A DNA stretch of 64,000 nt from Firmicutes bacterium AM55-24TS (GTDB taxonomy: Bacteria; Bacillota; Clostridia; UBA1381). Position 1 is the stretch's first letter, and every line of letters begins with the position of its first letter. Made by a program: the position numbers and the translations under genes. The stretch covers positions 1 to 64,000 of the forward strand of contig QTVU01000014.1 in NCBI GenBank assembly GCA_003460745.1, written 5' to 3'. Below are positions 26,801 to 35,300 of the stretch, in pieces. The notes under the pieces were generated by a model. It searched no databases. It was not told the origin of the DNA and saw nothing but the letters and a program-made list of their open reading frames with translations.

Positions 26801-29320
26801 GTCTATACTCAAATTAGTGGACGTGCTGTCCTCACGATAATAACCGCCCTCAAAACCCAATTCATTCGGATATTGATAGTTTTTCATAGGCATATTGTAC
26901 GTTTCGCCGTCTTTCACAACTGTAAAAGAGCTTTTGTCCATGTCAAGATTTTTGGCATAAAAATTATAAATATAATCACCCTGGTTGTATGTGTTAAGAT
27001 TTGCTTGAGTTACTGTCAATGCATCATTTTCAAAGGTATATTTCGTTTTTTCCTTGAACTGCGGAATATATGAAACAGAATTACCGGATTCGTCTATCGC
27101 AATAAATGCAAAGTTGAGCCTATCTCTGCCGTTTTCGTCTTGTCTACAGTTTTGATAATTAAAGGCACTATCACCCTTCAATGTAACAACCTCGTCAAGT
27201 CCGATTTCATCGGCAGTCCAACTGCTGTAATCCTCTCTGTGAACATAATATACCGTTATATTACCGTTTTCGGAGAAAGCATTTTTTACGGTCGCATCAG
27301 CGGAGATAACGTGCATTGTTCCGTTGTCGTCCGTATAATTCTGCGATTCGTTCATATCAAAATCCATTGCAATCTGCGGTATACTTTCAACCATATTTAC
27401 CGTGAACTCGTATATCGGCGATACATTGCCGTTTTCCAATTTAACTTGATAACAGAAAGTGTTACTTCCCTTTTCAAATTGCAAACCGCCCGTTGCCGTT
27501 ACTCCGTCAAGAGTTTCTTTTGCAGGGTTTTGCATTAAATTTATCTCGTATTCTCTTGTTAGGTCAGTAGTCTTTTCAAACGGTAAATCTTCTCCGCCAT
27601 TGCACGCTTTATTCCACAAACGAAATCCCTCTGCCTTACCGATTGTTTCACCGCACAATTCTTTTGAAACATCATTGCTCTTAAGCGTCATTTTGACGAT
27701 ATGTGCCATATTCTGTTCTAAAGAATATCCCTCATCTTCATTACGGTCAATCTCCTTAAATTCAGCATTACCGATATTGATTGTTTTAAATGCCGTATCG
27801 CTTTCTTTTACGATTGACGGTATCGGATTAGGAATAGGGTAATATTCGTGTTCGGGAATAATTTCATATCTGTTTACACCGACATCTGCCGACGTTTTGA
27901 TATTGTCAAGAAGTACCGCCGTATCGCACTTAAATTCGGCAGGGCTGTCACTGCCTGTCTGATACAAATAAACCGCAATTCTGTATGTATCCGTTCCAAG
28001 CAAGTTACCGTCTTTATCTCTAAGCGGCATTGCAAGAGTTTGGCTTGCATTTCTGCTTAACTTTGCGTTGTATACCTCGTTGTTTTCCGAATTTGTTATT
28101 GTCACATACGATTTATCAAAGTCCAAATTATCCGTAACCCAATCGGCAACTTTTGTATTTGACAATTCAAAATTAATTCTGACATCAGTCATATCGCCGT
28201 TTCTTCTTATGTGCTTGTCATCACCCACTCCTGTGGCTTTAATAACATCTCCGTTACTGTCCTTTATTGAAATAAATTCAAGATTATATACATTATCAAG
28301 TACAGGTGCGGTCATAACATTAAAGTCGCCCTCCGCTTGATAGGTCACTTCTTCTTCGGAATTTGACGGCTTTATACTTGCACCGCTTACAGGTGTCAAA
28401 TCTGCAAACGCACTTTCAAATTTTACGTTTACTGTGCCGTAAAAGTTTTTAAGTTCATTCACTCCGTCCGCCGTAAGAGCGGTTACTCCGTCAAAACCGG
28501 TTTTATCCTCGTTGTATGTAACCGCATACCATGTGCCGTCAAAATCAAATATGTTTTTACTGTCGGCACTGTCATATACGCTTGCGTAAGTCTTGTCACC
28601 CATTGTAAGTGTTACACGCGTGGTGGCATTAGCTTTATTGTCGGGATTGTCAGGTGCCGAAATTTGCACATCAGGCTTTGTATGTATCTGTGACAAATCG
28701 CTTACAACCGTATATTTTGCCTTTGCCTTTGTCAAGTCGGCATACACCTCATAACGTGAAACATTCGACTTGTTACCTTTAAAGTCTGTCGCATACACAA
28801 GCAATTCTTTTTCATATTTTTGTGCCGCGTCAAATTTAGTTTCAAAGTCAAAAACTCCGTCATTAAGCAAGCCCTCCGACCAATCACTGTCGGTCGGTTC
28901 AACACCTTTGTCTACAAGCTGATATTTAACATTCAAGCCGTCCGTGTTAAAATCGGTTACACGTACCTTTGCCAATATCTTTGCGGTATCGTTTTCATAC
29001 TCGGTATTCATCGACATAAGCGCAACATTCGGTGCTGCACGGTCAATATTTATATCCGTATCAACAGACTGTTCACCTACATTTCCTGCCCAGTCCTCTG
29101 TTCTGAAATAAAGTTTTGTGTTTTTGATTTCGGAATTATCGGTTTTAATATGTAAGTAATAATCTTTTACAGGCAAATCGAATTTATTCCACGCAAGGTT
29201 ATTTTCATTGTTAAGTACCGATTCTTTATACTCACTCGGTGTATCGGCGGAAGTCGTCACAGCATACTTAAACGGAATTTGCTTATCTTGGTCATAGCAC
29301 CACGCAAAACTTGCCGTCAA
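23900..29320 (-). CDS. Giant Ig-like surface protein, part after an internal stop
   Basis: A 1806-residue frame with many repeated Ig-like sandwich modules (recurring D..AP and ADAAGN/ATDEAGN cores) and no signal peptide. The TTG at 29320 is the first possible start and has no convincing ribosome site. The open frame actually extends without break to 29464, directly against a TAA (29465-29467) that is in the same frame as the preceding gene, which has a signal peptide. The natural unit is therefore a 2,360-codon gene (23900-30964) interrupted once. It lies 19 bases before the SLH-protein gene, so both would be exported together. The ligand is unknown. Confidence 0.75.
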   Translation of the reverse strand: MTASFAWCYDQDKQIPFKYAVTTSADTPSEYKESVLNNENNLAWNKFDLPVKDYYLHIKTDNSEIKNTKLYFRTEDWAGNVGEQSVDTDINIDRAAPNVALMSMNTEYENDTAKILAKVRVTDFNTDGLNVKYQLVDKGVEPTDSDWSEGLLNDGVFDFETKFDAAQKYEKELLVYATDFKGNKSNVSRYEVYADLTKAKAKYTVVSDLSQIHTKPDVQISAPDNPDNKANATTRVTLTMGDKTYASVYDSADSKNIFDFDGTWYAVTYNEDKTGFDGVTALTADGVNELKNFYGTVNVKFESAFADLTPVSGASIKPSNSEEEVTYQAEGDFNVMTAPVLDNVYNLEFISIKDSNGDVIKATGVGDDKHIRRNGDMTDVRINFELSNTKVADWVTDNLDFDKSYVTITNSENNEVYNAKLSRNASQTLAMPLRDKDGNLLGTDTYRIAVYLYQTGSDSPAEFKCDTAVLLDNIKTSADVGVNRYEIIPEHEYYPIPNPIPSIVKESDTAFKTINIGNAEFKEIDRNEDEGYSLEQNMAHIVKMTLKSNDVSKELCGETIGKAEGFRLWNKACNGGEDLPFEKTTDLTREYEINLMQNPAKETLDGVTATGGLQFEKGSNTFCYQVKLENGNVSPIYEFTVNMVESIPQIAMDFDMNESQNYTDDNGTMHVISADATVKNAFSENGNITVYYVHREDYSSWTADEIGLDEVVTLKGDSAFNYQNCRQDENGRDRLNFAFIAIDESGNSVSYIPQFKEKTKYTFENDALTVTQANLNTYNQGDYIYNFYAKNLDMDKSSFTVVKDGETYNMPMKNYQYPNELGFEGGYYREDSTSTNLSIDFTRPWSVEKAGEPFFDSITFNFVGVHGDTATRTYTKDDENYGSLVTNFKYEEPRFVDVYDDDSLADYSYICNDRGVKVYFNGYLKLKGDTVYASAHYLPIYSNGTYEVEGEDMFGNTWTIPVTVTLLADGPKVTMSTLYKTKGDITANIEYTSPVTVTENDGNTFAKIENNGTNNVTVTATQPTKVTMKWTDNGAEKSKILNITNNEIKPIKPKVVWDYDEDDVVDGCIYGEVTAKLVDENGSTLVDTATGETPSHTFYPNSETEFTFKNYKNQNDTLGEDYTVTLDVTLKDYQPPEEYVDTMPPSVEMVGYTVRGGVAQSKKLVLNLYDDNKHYLNPSLPDLSGGGYETVTDSISFMKKMGWSSHYRFNVIVSDINGVKLIAKAGLNAETPTFDSTSDTIDGVSVNGRTVDITKNAEFTLFAVDSCNNVTEIPLVADNLGEAPQPHLQKVVSGDMQTVKVYLIPPEDSDFTNLVMTNDNAKQETGDGEYNGLYYIEVTGNENIVINYTYTYKGENESGELKAAVTEIDNSPANKISEVWSENAKSSKTNKSVTAQLRFDKLITKAEWKNQSGYLPEIYKLDNQVTISYSENAPTMTLVCTAVNGQVCEITLNEVKNIDKNAPIITETIQPSKNHRKVTVTLKADKEVIFRENGKQGTEFTRVINANGEYVYHFADAAGNLTEKVVKVDSIIDKDLSLTFSLASDGTDSKESPDKLGRLKVGDTVYVSANRNCMVTWNGDTTGQNLTAGAWTKLTVSEDLAGLYPTIKAKDEYSNTKYYHFMQIAMPDKKAPTIKLKKETVEIDLNSEDILSQIKANMTVSDNETEKDKIKLDVTYTKPQTTGTVRVAYTATDEAGNSSERYGYIYFYEDTQLRVSVNGEYIYRDMILLSKNEAQNIVVESNGEPYSVKYKNGIKTVGQMKIGATELAKNKDNAEPISFVPKKAGYYTFNVQTQGRDNYRFVIYVQ

Positions 29321-29464
29321 TCCATCAAAATCAGATACCGTGCCTTTTCCGTCGCTGAAATTCAGCGGTATGCAAAATTCACCGCTGTTTACATCACCCG
29401 TTATTTCACCGACCTTTACAGTCGGTGCGATATTGTCAAAATAAATCTGCTGTTTCGGATTTTT

Positions 29465-30964
29465 TTATATTTTCTGCGTTGCCAACTCATTATTATACAA
29501 ATCGACTACGTTTGCCGTGTTTATTTTTTCAATTCTTATAGGCTCGCTATTATCACAAGTCATATCGGCGGTTATCGTAATCGGTTTAAACGTAATCTTC
29601 GTTGCCGTCCGCTTGTTTACACCGTCATACATATCTTCAAATTTCTCGGTTTCAAGCACTGCTTTACTTCCGTTTTGTGATATATTAAGTTCTGCAGTCA
29701 TTGAACTTTTTTCGCTCGTTTTAATTTTTTCCGTTGTCATTGCAGAAAAGGTTAATGTATCGCCGACACCTGCAAACACACTACTCTTGTCAATATCTTC
29801 AGGCCAATCGCTCGGCTGTGAATATGACGTTGAATCTGCCGCTATCATATTCCCCGCAATTTCAACGCTGTCAATTTCAGGTGCTTTTTTATCGACTAAA
29901 AGTGAGTAACTCGTCAAATCCTTTGTATGAATGTCAAGGCTGTTGCCGGCATAGTCCGTAATCGGAGATGTGGCGGTAAAGTATTCCGGAATTAATCCCG
30001 GTGCGTTGTCTATAACCTTAAATCGCGGTTCTTCGTTTCTCGCCAAATATTTGTCAGCATAAGCTATACCGTACATTTGACCGGTGTACTCTTTTTTGTC
30101 ATACTCTACGCTCTTAATCTTCGTAATTTGATATTCCTTAACATTTTTAGGTGCGTGTACATAGAAAAATATTTCATTTCCGTTTATACCGCCGGAAGTC
30201 GCAGTAAGTTCCATATTTTGAACACCGCTTTCAACGTTTGTCGCATAAAGCGTCAACGTAATCTTTCCGTTTTCAATCTTTCTCAGCTTTTCACCCATAT
30301 CAAGATACAGTACAGTGCCGTTCATGCTTGCCGATTTAACAGTTGGCTTTGTTATATCGGCAAAGAACACATATGGTTTTTTTACTTTTGCATCAAACAC
30401 ACCTTGCATTTTAAACTTATTGTTTAACGTATCACCGCTTTGAAGTTTAAACCAACCGCTGTCCTTTTTCCCCTCACCCTGAATCATAGTATTCTTAAAG
30501 GACATTTTTGCGTGATTACCTATCAAATTAGCGCCGAACCTCATCATAAGCTGACCTGTCGCTTCCAATTCGGGAAATACGGAATTGTTTGCAACGCTGT
30601 CTTTAAGCTTAAAACTCGTTGACCAAAATCCGCTATCGTGTCCTCTGAATGTCGAAACGTAAGCCATACCCATAGTTTCAACCGCCTCATTGATTGAACC
30701 CCAGTATTGATAATACGCATTATCCACATCACATCTCTTGAACAACATTCCCGCCGTCAATGTCAAATCGGTTGCCCACCAATCCGACATATCGCGTGTG
30801 TACTTATTCATAAGTTTTTTGTTGTTGTACGTTTGCTCATTCAATATAGGTACTTTTACTTGATTTGCGACACTCATAACATCGCTGTCTGCCTTTGCAA
30901 TTTGTGCGGGCATAAGTGCCGCAACAAATACAATACACAGTAATGTGCTTATAAATTTTTTCAT
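29465..30964 (-). CDS. Giant Ig-like surface protein, signal-peptide-bearing N-terminal part
   Basis: A 499-residue secreted protein starting MKKFISTLLC with a signal peptide of about 25 residues (ending AKA). ATG at 30964 is chosen because GGAGGG lies 7 bases before it. It ends ELATQKI-stop within what should be an Ig-like repeat. The same frame continues beyond the TAA with KNPKQQIYFDNIAPTVKVG, a normal module junction. If the stop is real, a short secreted fragment is made and the rest is lost. It follows the clostripain-like gene by 23 bases. Confidence 0.75.
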   Translation of the reverse strand: MKKFISTLLCIVFVAALMPAQIAKADSDVMSVANQVKVPILNEQTYNNKKLMNKYTRDMSDWWATDLTLTAGMLFKRCDVDNAYYQYWGSINEAVETMGMAYVSTFRGHDSGFWSTSFKLKDSVANNSVFPELEATGQLMMRFGANLIGNHAKMSFKNTMIQGEGKKDSGWFKLQSGDTLNNKFKMQGVFDAKVKKPYVFFADITKPTVKSASMNGTVLYLDMGEKLRKIENGKITLTLYATNVESGVQNMELTATSGGINGNEIFFYVHAPKNVKEYQITKIKSVEYDKKEYTGQMYGIAYADKYLARNEEPRFKVIDNAPGLIPEYFTATSPITDYAGNSLDIHTKDLTSYSLLVDKKAPEIDSVEIAGNMIAADSTSYSQPSDWPEDIDKSSVFAGVGDTLTFSAMTTEKIKTSEKSSMTAELNISQNGSKAVLETEKFEDMYDGVNKRTATKITFKPITITADMTCDNSEPIRIEKINTANVVDLYNNELATQKI

Positions 30965-30987
30965 CTTCTTTCCCTCCATATAGTTTT

Positions 30988-32937
30988 TTAATTCATTTTA
31001 AGTTCTATCATTTCGGTTGTTATACTGTTGTTATATATATCGGTAAGCTCATAACAAATATTCGTGTCATACTCGCCGACATACTCATAACCTACAGTAA
31101 TATCGCCGTTTACAACGATTTTATCACCATATGAGTACACTCCGTCATATTCACCGTCATATGTATAGTAATCGCATAAAAATTCCAACGTATCGCCATT
31201 TTTAAGTTGCTTAAAGCCTTTTTGCGGAACTGATATATTTTCTTCTTCGCTGTACGGTCTGTAACCTGCCAAATAACCGTCGGGGTGCTTTTCGTCCCAA
31301 TAAATCATTATTTTAATCTGCTCGTTGCCGTTAAGCACCGCAGGGACATAGCCGTATGTGTATCCGTCCTTTACGTTCTCCGGCGTTTCGTATTCAAAGT
31401 AAAACGGAACAACCTGACCGTTTAATGCAACCCAATAATAATCGAAATCAACCATTAAATCACCGTCATCGTCAAATTCATACACATTGTCCGAACCCAA
31501 GTCAACGTAACCATCGCCGTCATCAACATACACCCATACATTAATTCCGTTTATTTTATCCCATTCCTCGTCCGAAAGCGACAATGCGAAATAATCGCCC
31601 TTGTCCTTTACTTCCAACTCATCTGATACATTATAGGTATCGTAATTTGTATTGTCATACCAAGAATAATCACTGTAATCATTCTCACTCGAATAATTCA
31701 TCTGTCCTGTACCCATAATGCTCAAAAATCTATCGAAAAAGCTGTTGTAGCCGTTATAACCGAACTTATCTGTTTCTGTTTTTATTTCCGCATAATAGTC
31801 GGGATAGTCATACGGGAAATACATTGCAAGTCCGTTCGAATTGTAAGACGAACTGCCCGAATACTTAACCGCACTTCTAAGCACCTTGCCCAGTTCCGTA
31901 TCACTCTTGCCGCATTCTTCAAGATATGACTTTATATCAATCTGTTCATACTCACCGTCACCGAATGATTTTGCATTGTATCTTGCCTGTGATATTACGG
32001 AATATCTACTGTCCAAAACTCCTTCTTCCTGCTGCATTATTTCGCATAGCTTTGAATATGTATAAGGAATTTCTCTCAAATCTACGATTGAAAGCGTATT
32101 TGAATCAAAAAAACTCGAATCAGGACCGTTTATATAGTCCTCCACAATCTTCTTACCTATTTCGACAGTCGACATTGACGTATTGTCAGACAAATTTTTA
32201 AGCCATTCACTGTAATACCAACCCGTTCCCGGCTCATATTCCTCCGACGCAACAAGATAATCCGCATACGGTTCAAGCATATATGCCGTTTCAATCGTAC
32301 CCATAAGGCACGCGTCAAAGCCTACAATATCAAACTTAATTCCGCTGTCTGACAGAGCATTTCCTATCTGTGACAGCGACAGCATATCATCAGGATACAT
32401 TTCGTCATATCCGAAACCAAGTGCCGTACCGCCGCCGTGATTCCAAAGCACAAGTTCATATCTGTCGGCAGGATAATTTGAGGCAGACCATTTTATAAAA
32501 TCAGTCAGCGTATTAGGGGACGTCATTTGTGTTTCACCCAAGTTCTCCACGTTCTGCAATTCACCGTTTTTAATTATATGACGTTCCGTTTTTCCGTCAC
32601 TTATGCTTGCATTTTCCCACGCGGCCGCTCCGCCTGTCTGTAATGTAATATTAATATTATCCGCATTTGCCGCCGCCATTTCGGCAATATCTTCACTCGC
32701 CGCTCCGCCGTCACTTTCAAGGTCAGAACCTACCATATACACCATAAGTGTAACTTTATCCTCTCCGTTGCCCTTTATGTGAGTATAATAATCACGCATA
32801 TTCGGAATATCGTAATTAATCGTTTCATACTCCTCCGACGGCATAATCAAAACCATACAAAACAACACAAATATCAAGCCTATAAATATTAATAATGCAA
32901 TTCCTATTTTAAATAAACACCCTTTTTTCTTTGCCAT
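30988..32937 (-). CDS. Clostripain-like cysteine peptidase (family C11), membrane-anchored
   Basis: A 649-residue protein. An uncleaved N-terminal membrane helix (about 9-33) anchors it outside. The C11 catalytic His lies in LWNHGGGTALGFG near 167 and the catalytic Cys in FDACLMGTIE near 208, with the family-typical TLMVYMVGSDLES before them. The last about 230 residues are an acidic, Tyr-rich beta domain of unknown role. Clostripains cleave after Arg or Lys and often mature themselves. It is first in the operon of two giant surface proteins, so processing of those is a reasonable guess but not shown. Confidence 0.92.
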   Translation of the reverse strand: MAKKKGCLFKIGIALLIFIGLIFVLFCMVLIMPSEEYETINYDIPNMRDYYTHIKGNGEDKVTLMVYMVGSDLESDGGAASEDIAEMAAANADNINITLQTGGAAAWENASISDGKTERHIIKNGELQNVENLGETQMTSPNTLTDFIKWSASNYPADRYELVLWNHGGGTALGFGYDEMYPDDMLSLSQIGNALSDSGIKFDIVGFDACLMGTIETAYMLEPYADYLVASEEYEPGTGWYYSEWLKNLSDNTSMSTVEIGKKIVEDYINGPDSSFFDSNTLSIVDLREIPYTYSKLCEIMQQEEGVLDSRYSVISQARYNAKSFGDGEYEQIDIKSYLEECGKSDTELGKVLRSAVKYSGSSSYNSNGLAMYFPYDYPDYYAEIKTETDKFGYNGYNSFFDRFLSIMGTGQMNYSSENDYSDYSWYDNTNYDTYNVSDELEVKDKGDYFALSLSDEEWDKINGINVWVYVDDGDGYVDLGSDNVYEFDDDGDLMVDFDYYWVALNGQVVPFYFEYETPENVKDGYTYGYVPAVLNGNEQIKIMIYWDEKHPDGYLAGYRPYSEEENISVPQKGFKQLKNGDTLEFLCDYYTYDGEYDGVYSYGDKIVVNGDITVGYEYVGEYDTNICYELTDIYNNSITTEMIELKMN

Positions 32938-32973
32938 AATCTCTCTCTTTCAAAAAACATCCCCAATTACTCC

Positions 32974-33001
32974 AAAAGCGACAGCTAATGCTGCCGCTTT
33001 T
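32974..33001 (-). terminator. Terminator after the lipoprotein gene
   Basis: On the minus strand AAAAGCGGCAGC pairs with GCTGTCGCTTTT (one G-U), loop ATTA. It separates the lipoprotein unit from the clostripain gene. Confidence 0.7.
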
Positions 33002-33097
33002 CAATTTTTGCAGTACTGATAAAATGCACTTATATTTTATATGGAGTCCAATAAAATATCGGATTTTTTAGGGGACTGTTTTAAATTTCTAAATCAA

Positions 33098-33517
33098 TTA
33101 TTCTGCGTCAACACCTGCAACGGCAGCCAAACCATCAGCCATTTTTGACATAGAATCTACCAACTGTAGTGCCTCGTCTTCATCTGTGAAATCAGTCTGT
33201 TCAATATCGCCAATTTCTTTGATTACGTCGGCAGCTTGATTTAGAAGATCAACTGTTTCTGCATCTGCCTCGATTGTACCGTCATTTACAGCGTCTGCAA
33301 CTGTTGTATGCAGTTTAACAAGGTTTGAATAGATGTCTTGAAGCTGTGCGAATGTTTCATCATCGATAACAGTATCAGATGATGTTGTATCGTCAGAAGT
33401 TGTTGTTACGTTTGATGTTGTTGTGTCTGATGATGTATCTGCATCACTTCCGCAACCTGCTAAAGCTGTTACTGACATAGCGGCAATCATTGCCATAATT
33501 AAAATTTTCTTTTTCAT
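33098..33517 (-). CDS. Small lipoprotein of unknown function
   Basis: A 139-residue protein with a lipoprotein signal (MKKKILIMAMIAAMSVTALAGC, lipobox LAGC, shown here as its ends) and a Ser/Thr/Asp-rich linker, then a mostly helical domain. The ATG at 33517 follows AAAGGAC; 17 upstream in-frame codons look untranslated. It follows the TM2 gene within 41 bases and may share its transcript. I do not recognise the domain. Confidence 0.75.
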   Translation of the reverse strand: MKKKILIMAMIAAMSVTALAGCGSDADTSSDTTTSNVTTTSDDTTSSDTVIDDETFAQLQDIYSNLVKLHTTVADAVNDGTIEADAETVDLLNQAADVIKEIGDIEQTDFTDEDEALQLVDSMSKMADGLAAVAGVDAE

Positions 33518-33557
33518 AATATATATTTGTCCTTTCATTTTAAAAAAATTATTTTTA

Positions 33558-33758
33558 TTATTCTGCATACTCTGAGCCGTCTTTTGGCTTAAGTTTTCCT
33601 GTTGCTATCATAATTAAGTCGATAAGCCACCAAATTCCGAATCCCCCACAGGTTATTAATTTTAAAATACCTGTACCTATGTAGCCAAGATAAAATCTAT
33701 CAATTCCAAGTTCCCCCAAAAAGATAGAGAGAATTAATGCTACTACCTTTGATTTCAT
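33558..33758 (-). CDS. TM2-domain membrane protein
   Basis: A 66-residue protein consisting of the TM2 domain: two membrane helices joined by the conserved LGIDRFYLGYIGTGILKL turn. TM2 proteins are widespread and their bacterial function is unknown. The start has a good GGAGG-like site. Confidence 0.88.
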   Translation of the reverse strand: MKSKVVALILSIFLGELGIDRFYLGYIGTGILKLITCGGFGIWWLIDLIMIATGKLKPKDGSEYAE

Positions 33759-33833
33759 TCCATTTCCTCCTTTTAACGTACTTCTTAATTAATATGCATC
33801 GATTAAGAAATTTATTCCTCTTTTTTATATTTT

Positions 33834-34235
33834 TTAAGCCAAGCCCCTTTTTTCCAAAAGAACTTTAAGCTTTTCCCCTACTTCTCTGGTTGCTCTGTTT
33901 AGGTCAATATTTTCTTCATTGACTATATCATACATTCCGTTTGTAAAAGCATCACCGATTATCTCTTTCGCCAAACCGCCTGCACCGCTGTATATTTTTG
34001 AAATTGTAATCGTTTTTGAAGTTATAGCAATTTGGATTTTATATTTATCCACAGCAGGAAATTGAATACATCTCATTAATCCCGAACCCGTAATCTCAGG
34101 TTTGCCGACAGAATATGTTTCGTCTTTCATAATCTCATAAAGTTCATCATATGTAATCTTATCCTTCAGCTTAACTTTATCATACCCCTTAAAGACATCT
34201 TTTGCTCCGGACTTAAATGAATCAAAAAATCCCAT
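33834..34235 (-). CDS. Conserved hypothetical protein, 133 residues
   Basis: It starts MGFFDSFKSGAKDVF at 34235, 7 bases after AAGGAG; the longer upstream frame is ignored. The amphipathic N terminus resembles proteins with a membrane-associated helix. There is no recognised domain or catalytic motif. It has its own promoter and runs divergently from the two-component genes. Confidence 0.65.
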   Translation of the reverse strand: MGFFDSFKSGAKDVFKGYDKVKLKDKITYDELYEIMKDETYSVGKPEITGSGLMRCIQFPAVDKYKIQIAITSKTITISKIYSGAGGLAKEIIGDAFTNGMYDIVNEENIDLNRATREVGEKLKVLLEKRGLA

Positions 34236-34281
34236 CTCATATCTCCTTATATTCTGCTGTATCTCATTGCTTTCTGATAAA

Positions 34282-34310
34282 ATTATAATATACCGAAAAT
34301 CAAAATTCAA
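34282..34310 (-). promoter_or_regulatory. Promoter of the hypothetical gene at 33834-34235
   Basis: On the minus strand: TTGAAT (34305-34310), 17-base spacer, TATAAT (34282-34287). Confidence 0.65.
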
Positions 34311-34359
34311 TAGATTTTGCATCAAACGCATTCTGCAAGTTTTAAAAGCAATTTTCCGC

Positions 34360-34391
34360 ACCGAAACTCAAGTTTATTAACTGAAACTCAA
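34360..34391. repeat. Direct repeats, probable LytTR operator
   Basis: A(C/T)-CGAAACTCAA-type units ACCGAAACTCAA (34360-34371) and ACTGAAACTCAA (34380-34391) repeat in the same orientation with a 20-base period, about two helical turns. They end 9 bases before the -35 box of the response-regulator gene. Paired direct repeats are what LytTR proteins bind. Confidence 0.5.
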
Positions 34392-34400
34392 TTTTATATG

Positions 34401-34429
34401 TTGAATTATTATTTTTACAATGATATAAT
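34401..34429 (+). promoter_or_regulatory. Promoter of the two-component genes
   Basis: TTGAAT (34401-34406), 17-base spacer, TATAAT (34424-34429), directly downstream of the direct repeats. Confidence 0.7.
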
Positions 34430-34489
34430 ATAATCAGAGTATATCGGCAAAATGTTGACAGCTCTTAAATCCATAAGGCGGTGAACACG

Positions 34490-35217
34490 ATGAATATTGC
34501 AGTTGTTGATGACTTAGCCGTCGGCAGAGAAACGCTTGTAAATTACCTTAACGAATATTTCTCCGAAAGAAATATGAACGTTACAATATCCGACTTTTCC
34601 GATGCCGAAAGTTTTGTCACGCAATTTGAAAACAACAAATATAATATAATTTTCTTTGACATATATATGCCGGGTATGAGCGGAATTGAAGCTGCAAGCA
34701 CTGTACGCAAAACAGACAGTTCGGTTGAAATCATCTTCCTTTCCACAAGCAATAACTTCGCTTGTGAAAGTTACAGTGTAAATGCTTTTTGTTATCTTGT
34801 AAAACCGATAACAAAAGATGCAGTTGAGTCACTTATGCAGAGATATTTTGAAAAATACGAAGAACCTTCAAAAGCATTATCGGTTCTGTACAAAACAAAA
34901 CCCGAAATAAAACTTAAAATAGCATATGATTCGATAATGTACATAGATGTTACAAACAGAAAAGTCCGGCTTCATTTGAAGGACAAGACGATTGAAATTC
35001 AAAACACATTTTCACAGTGTGCGTCAATTTTGACAGAAGACAGCCGTTTTTCAAACTGCTGTAAAGATTTATCGTAAATTTTGATTACGTCAACACTGTT
35101 TCGGGCAATGATTTTTTAATGCAAAACGGAGATTATGTTCCGATTAAAAAACGTGAAAATCAACAGGTAAAGAAACAGTATTTAACTTATGAATTAAAAG
35201 ATATTATAAGAGAATAA
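34490..35217 (+). pseudogene. LytTR-family response regulator, frameshifted in its DNA-binding domain
   Basis: A receiver domain (about 1-120) has the acidic pair DD near 9-10, the phospho-acceptor Asp near 60 (FFDIYMPGMSG) and the Lys in CYLVKPIT. A LytTR DNA-binding domain follows, but the frame stops at 35077 after SNCCKDLS. Adding one T in the T run at 35069-35071 restores KDFIVNFDYVNTVSGNDF and a normal end YELKDIIRE at 35217. ATG at 34490 fits the AGGCGG site. Its kinase gene follows, also interrupted. If the shift is real, the regulator would lack the end of its DNA-binding domain. Confidence 0.85.
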
Positions 35218-35300
35218 AGGTCACTATGATTACTATGTAAAATAAGCAACGCGTTAAGACTATTGCGGTAATTTTTATTATCGCAATAGTTCTTATCTCT

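Noticed and set aside
26723..27538. Several plus-strand frames of 100-130 codons in the giant-protein region
   Set aside because: All lie opposite continuous Ig-module coding sequence and have no start signals.
29465..29467. Reassigned TAA codon as an explanation for the interrupted surface gene
   Set aside because: TAA is used as a normal stop by many intact genes in this window (for example gene ends at 8557, 12919 and 16316), so the code is standard.
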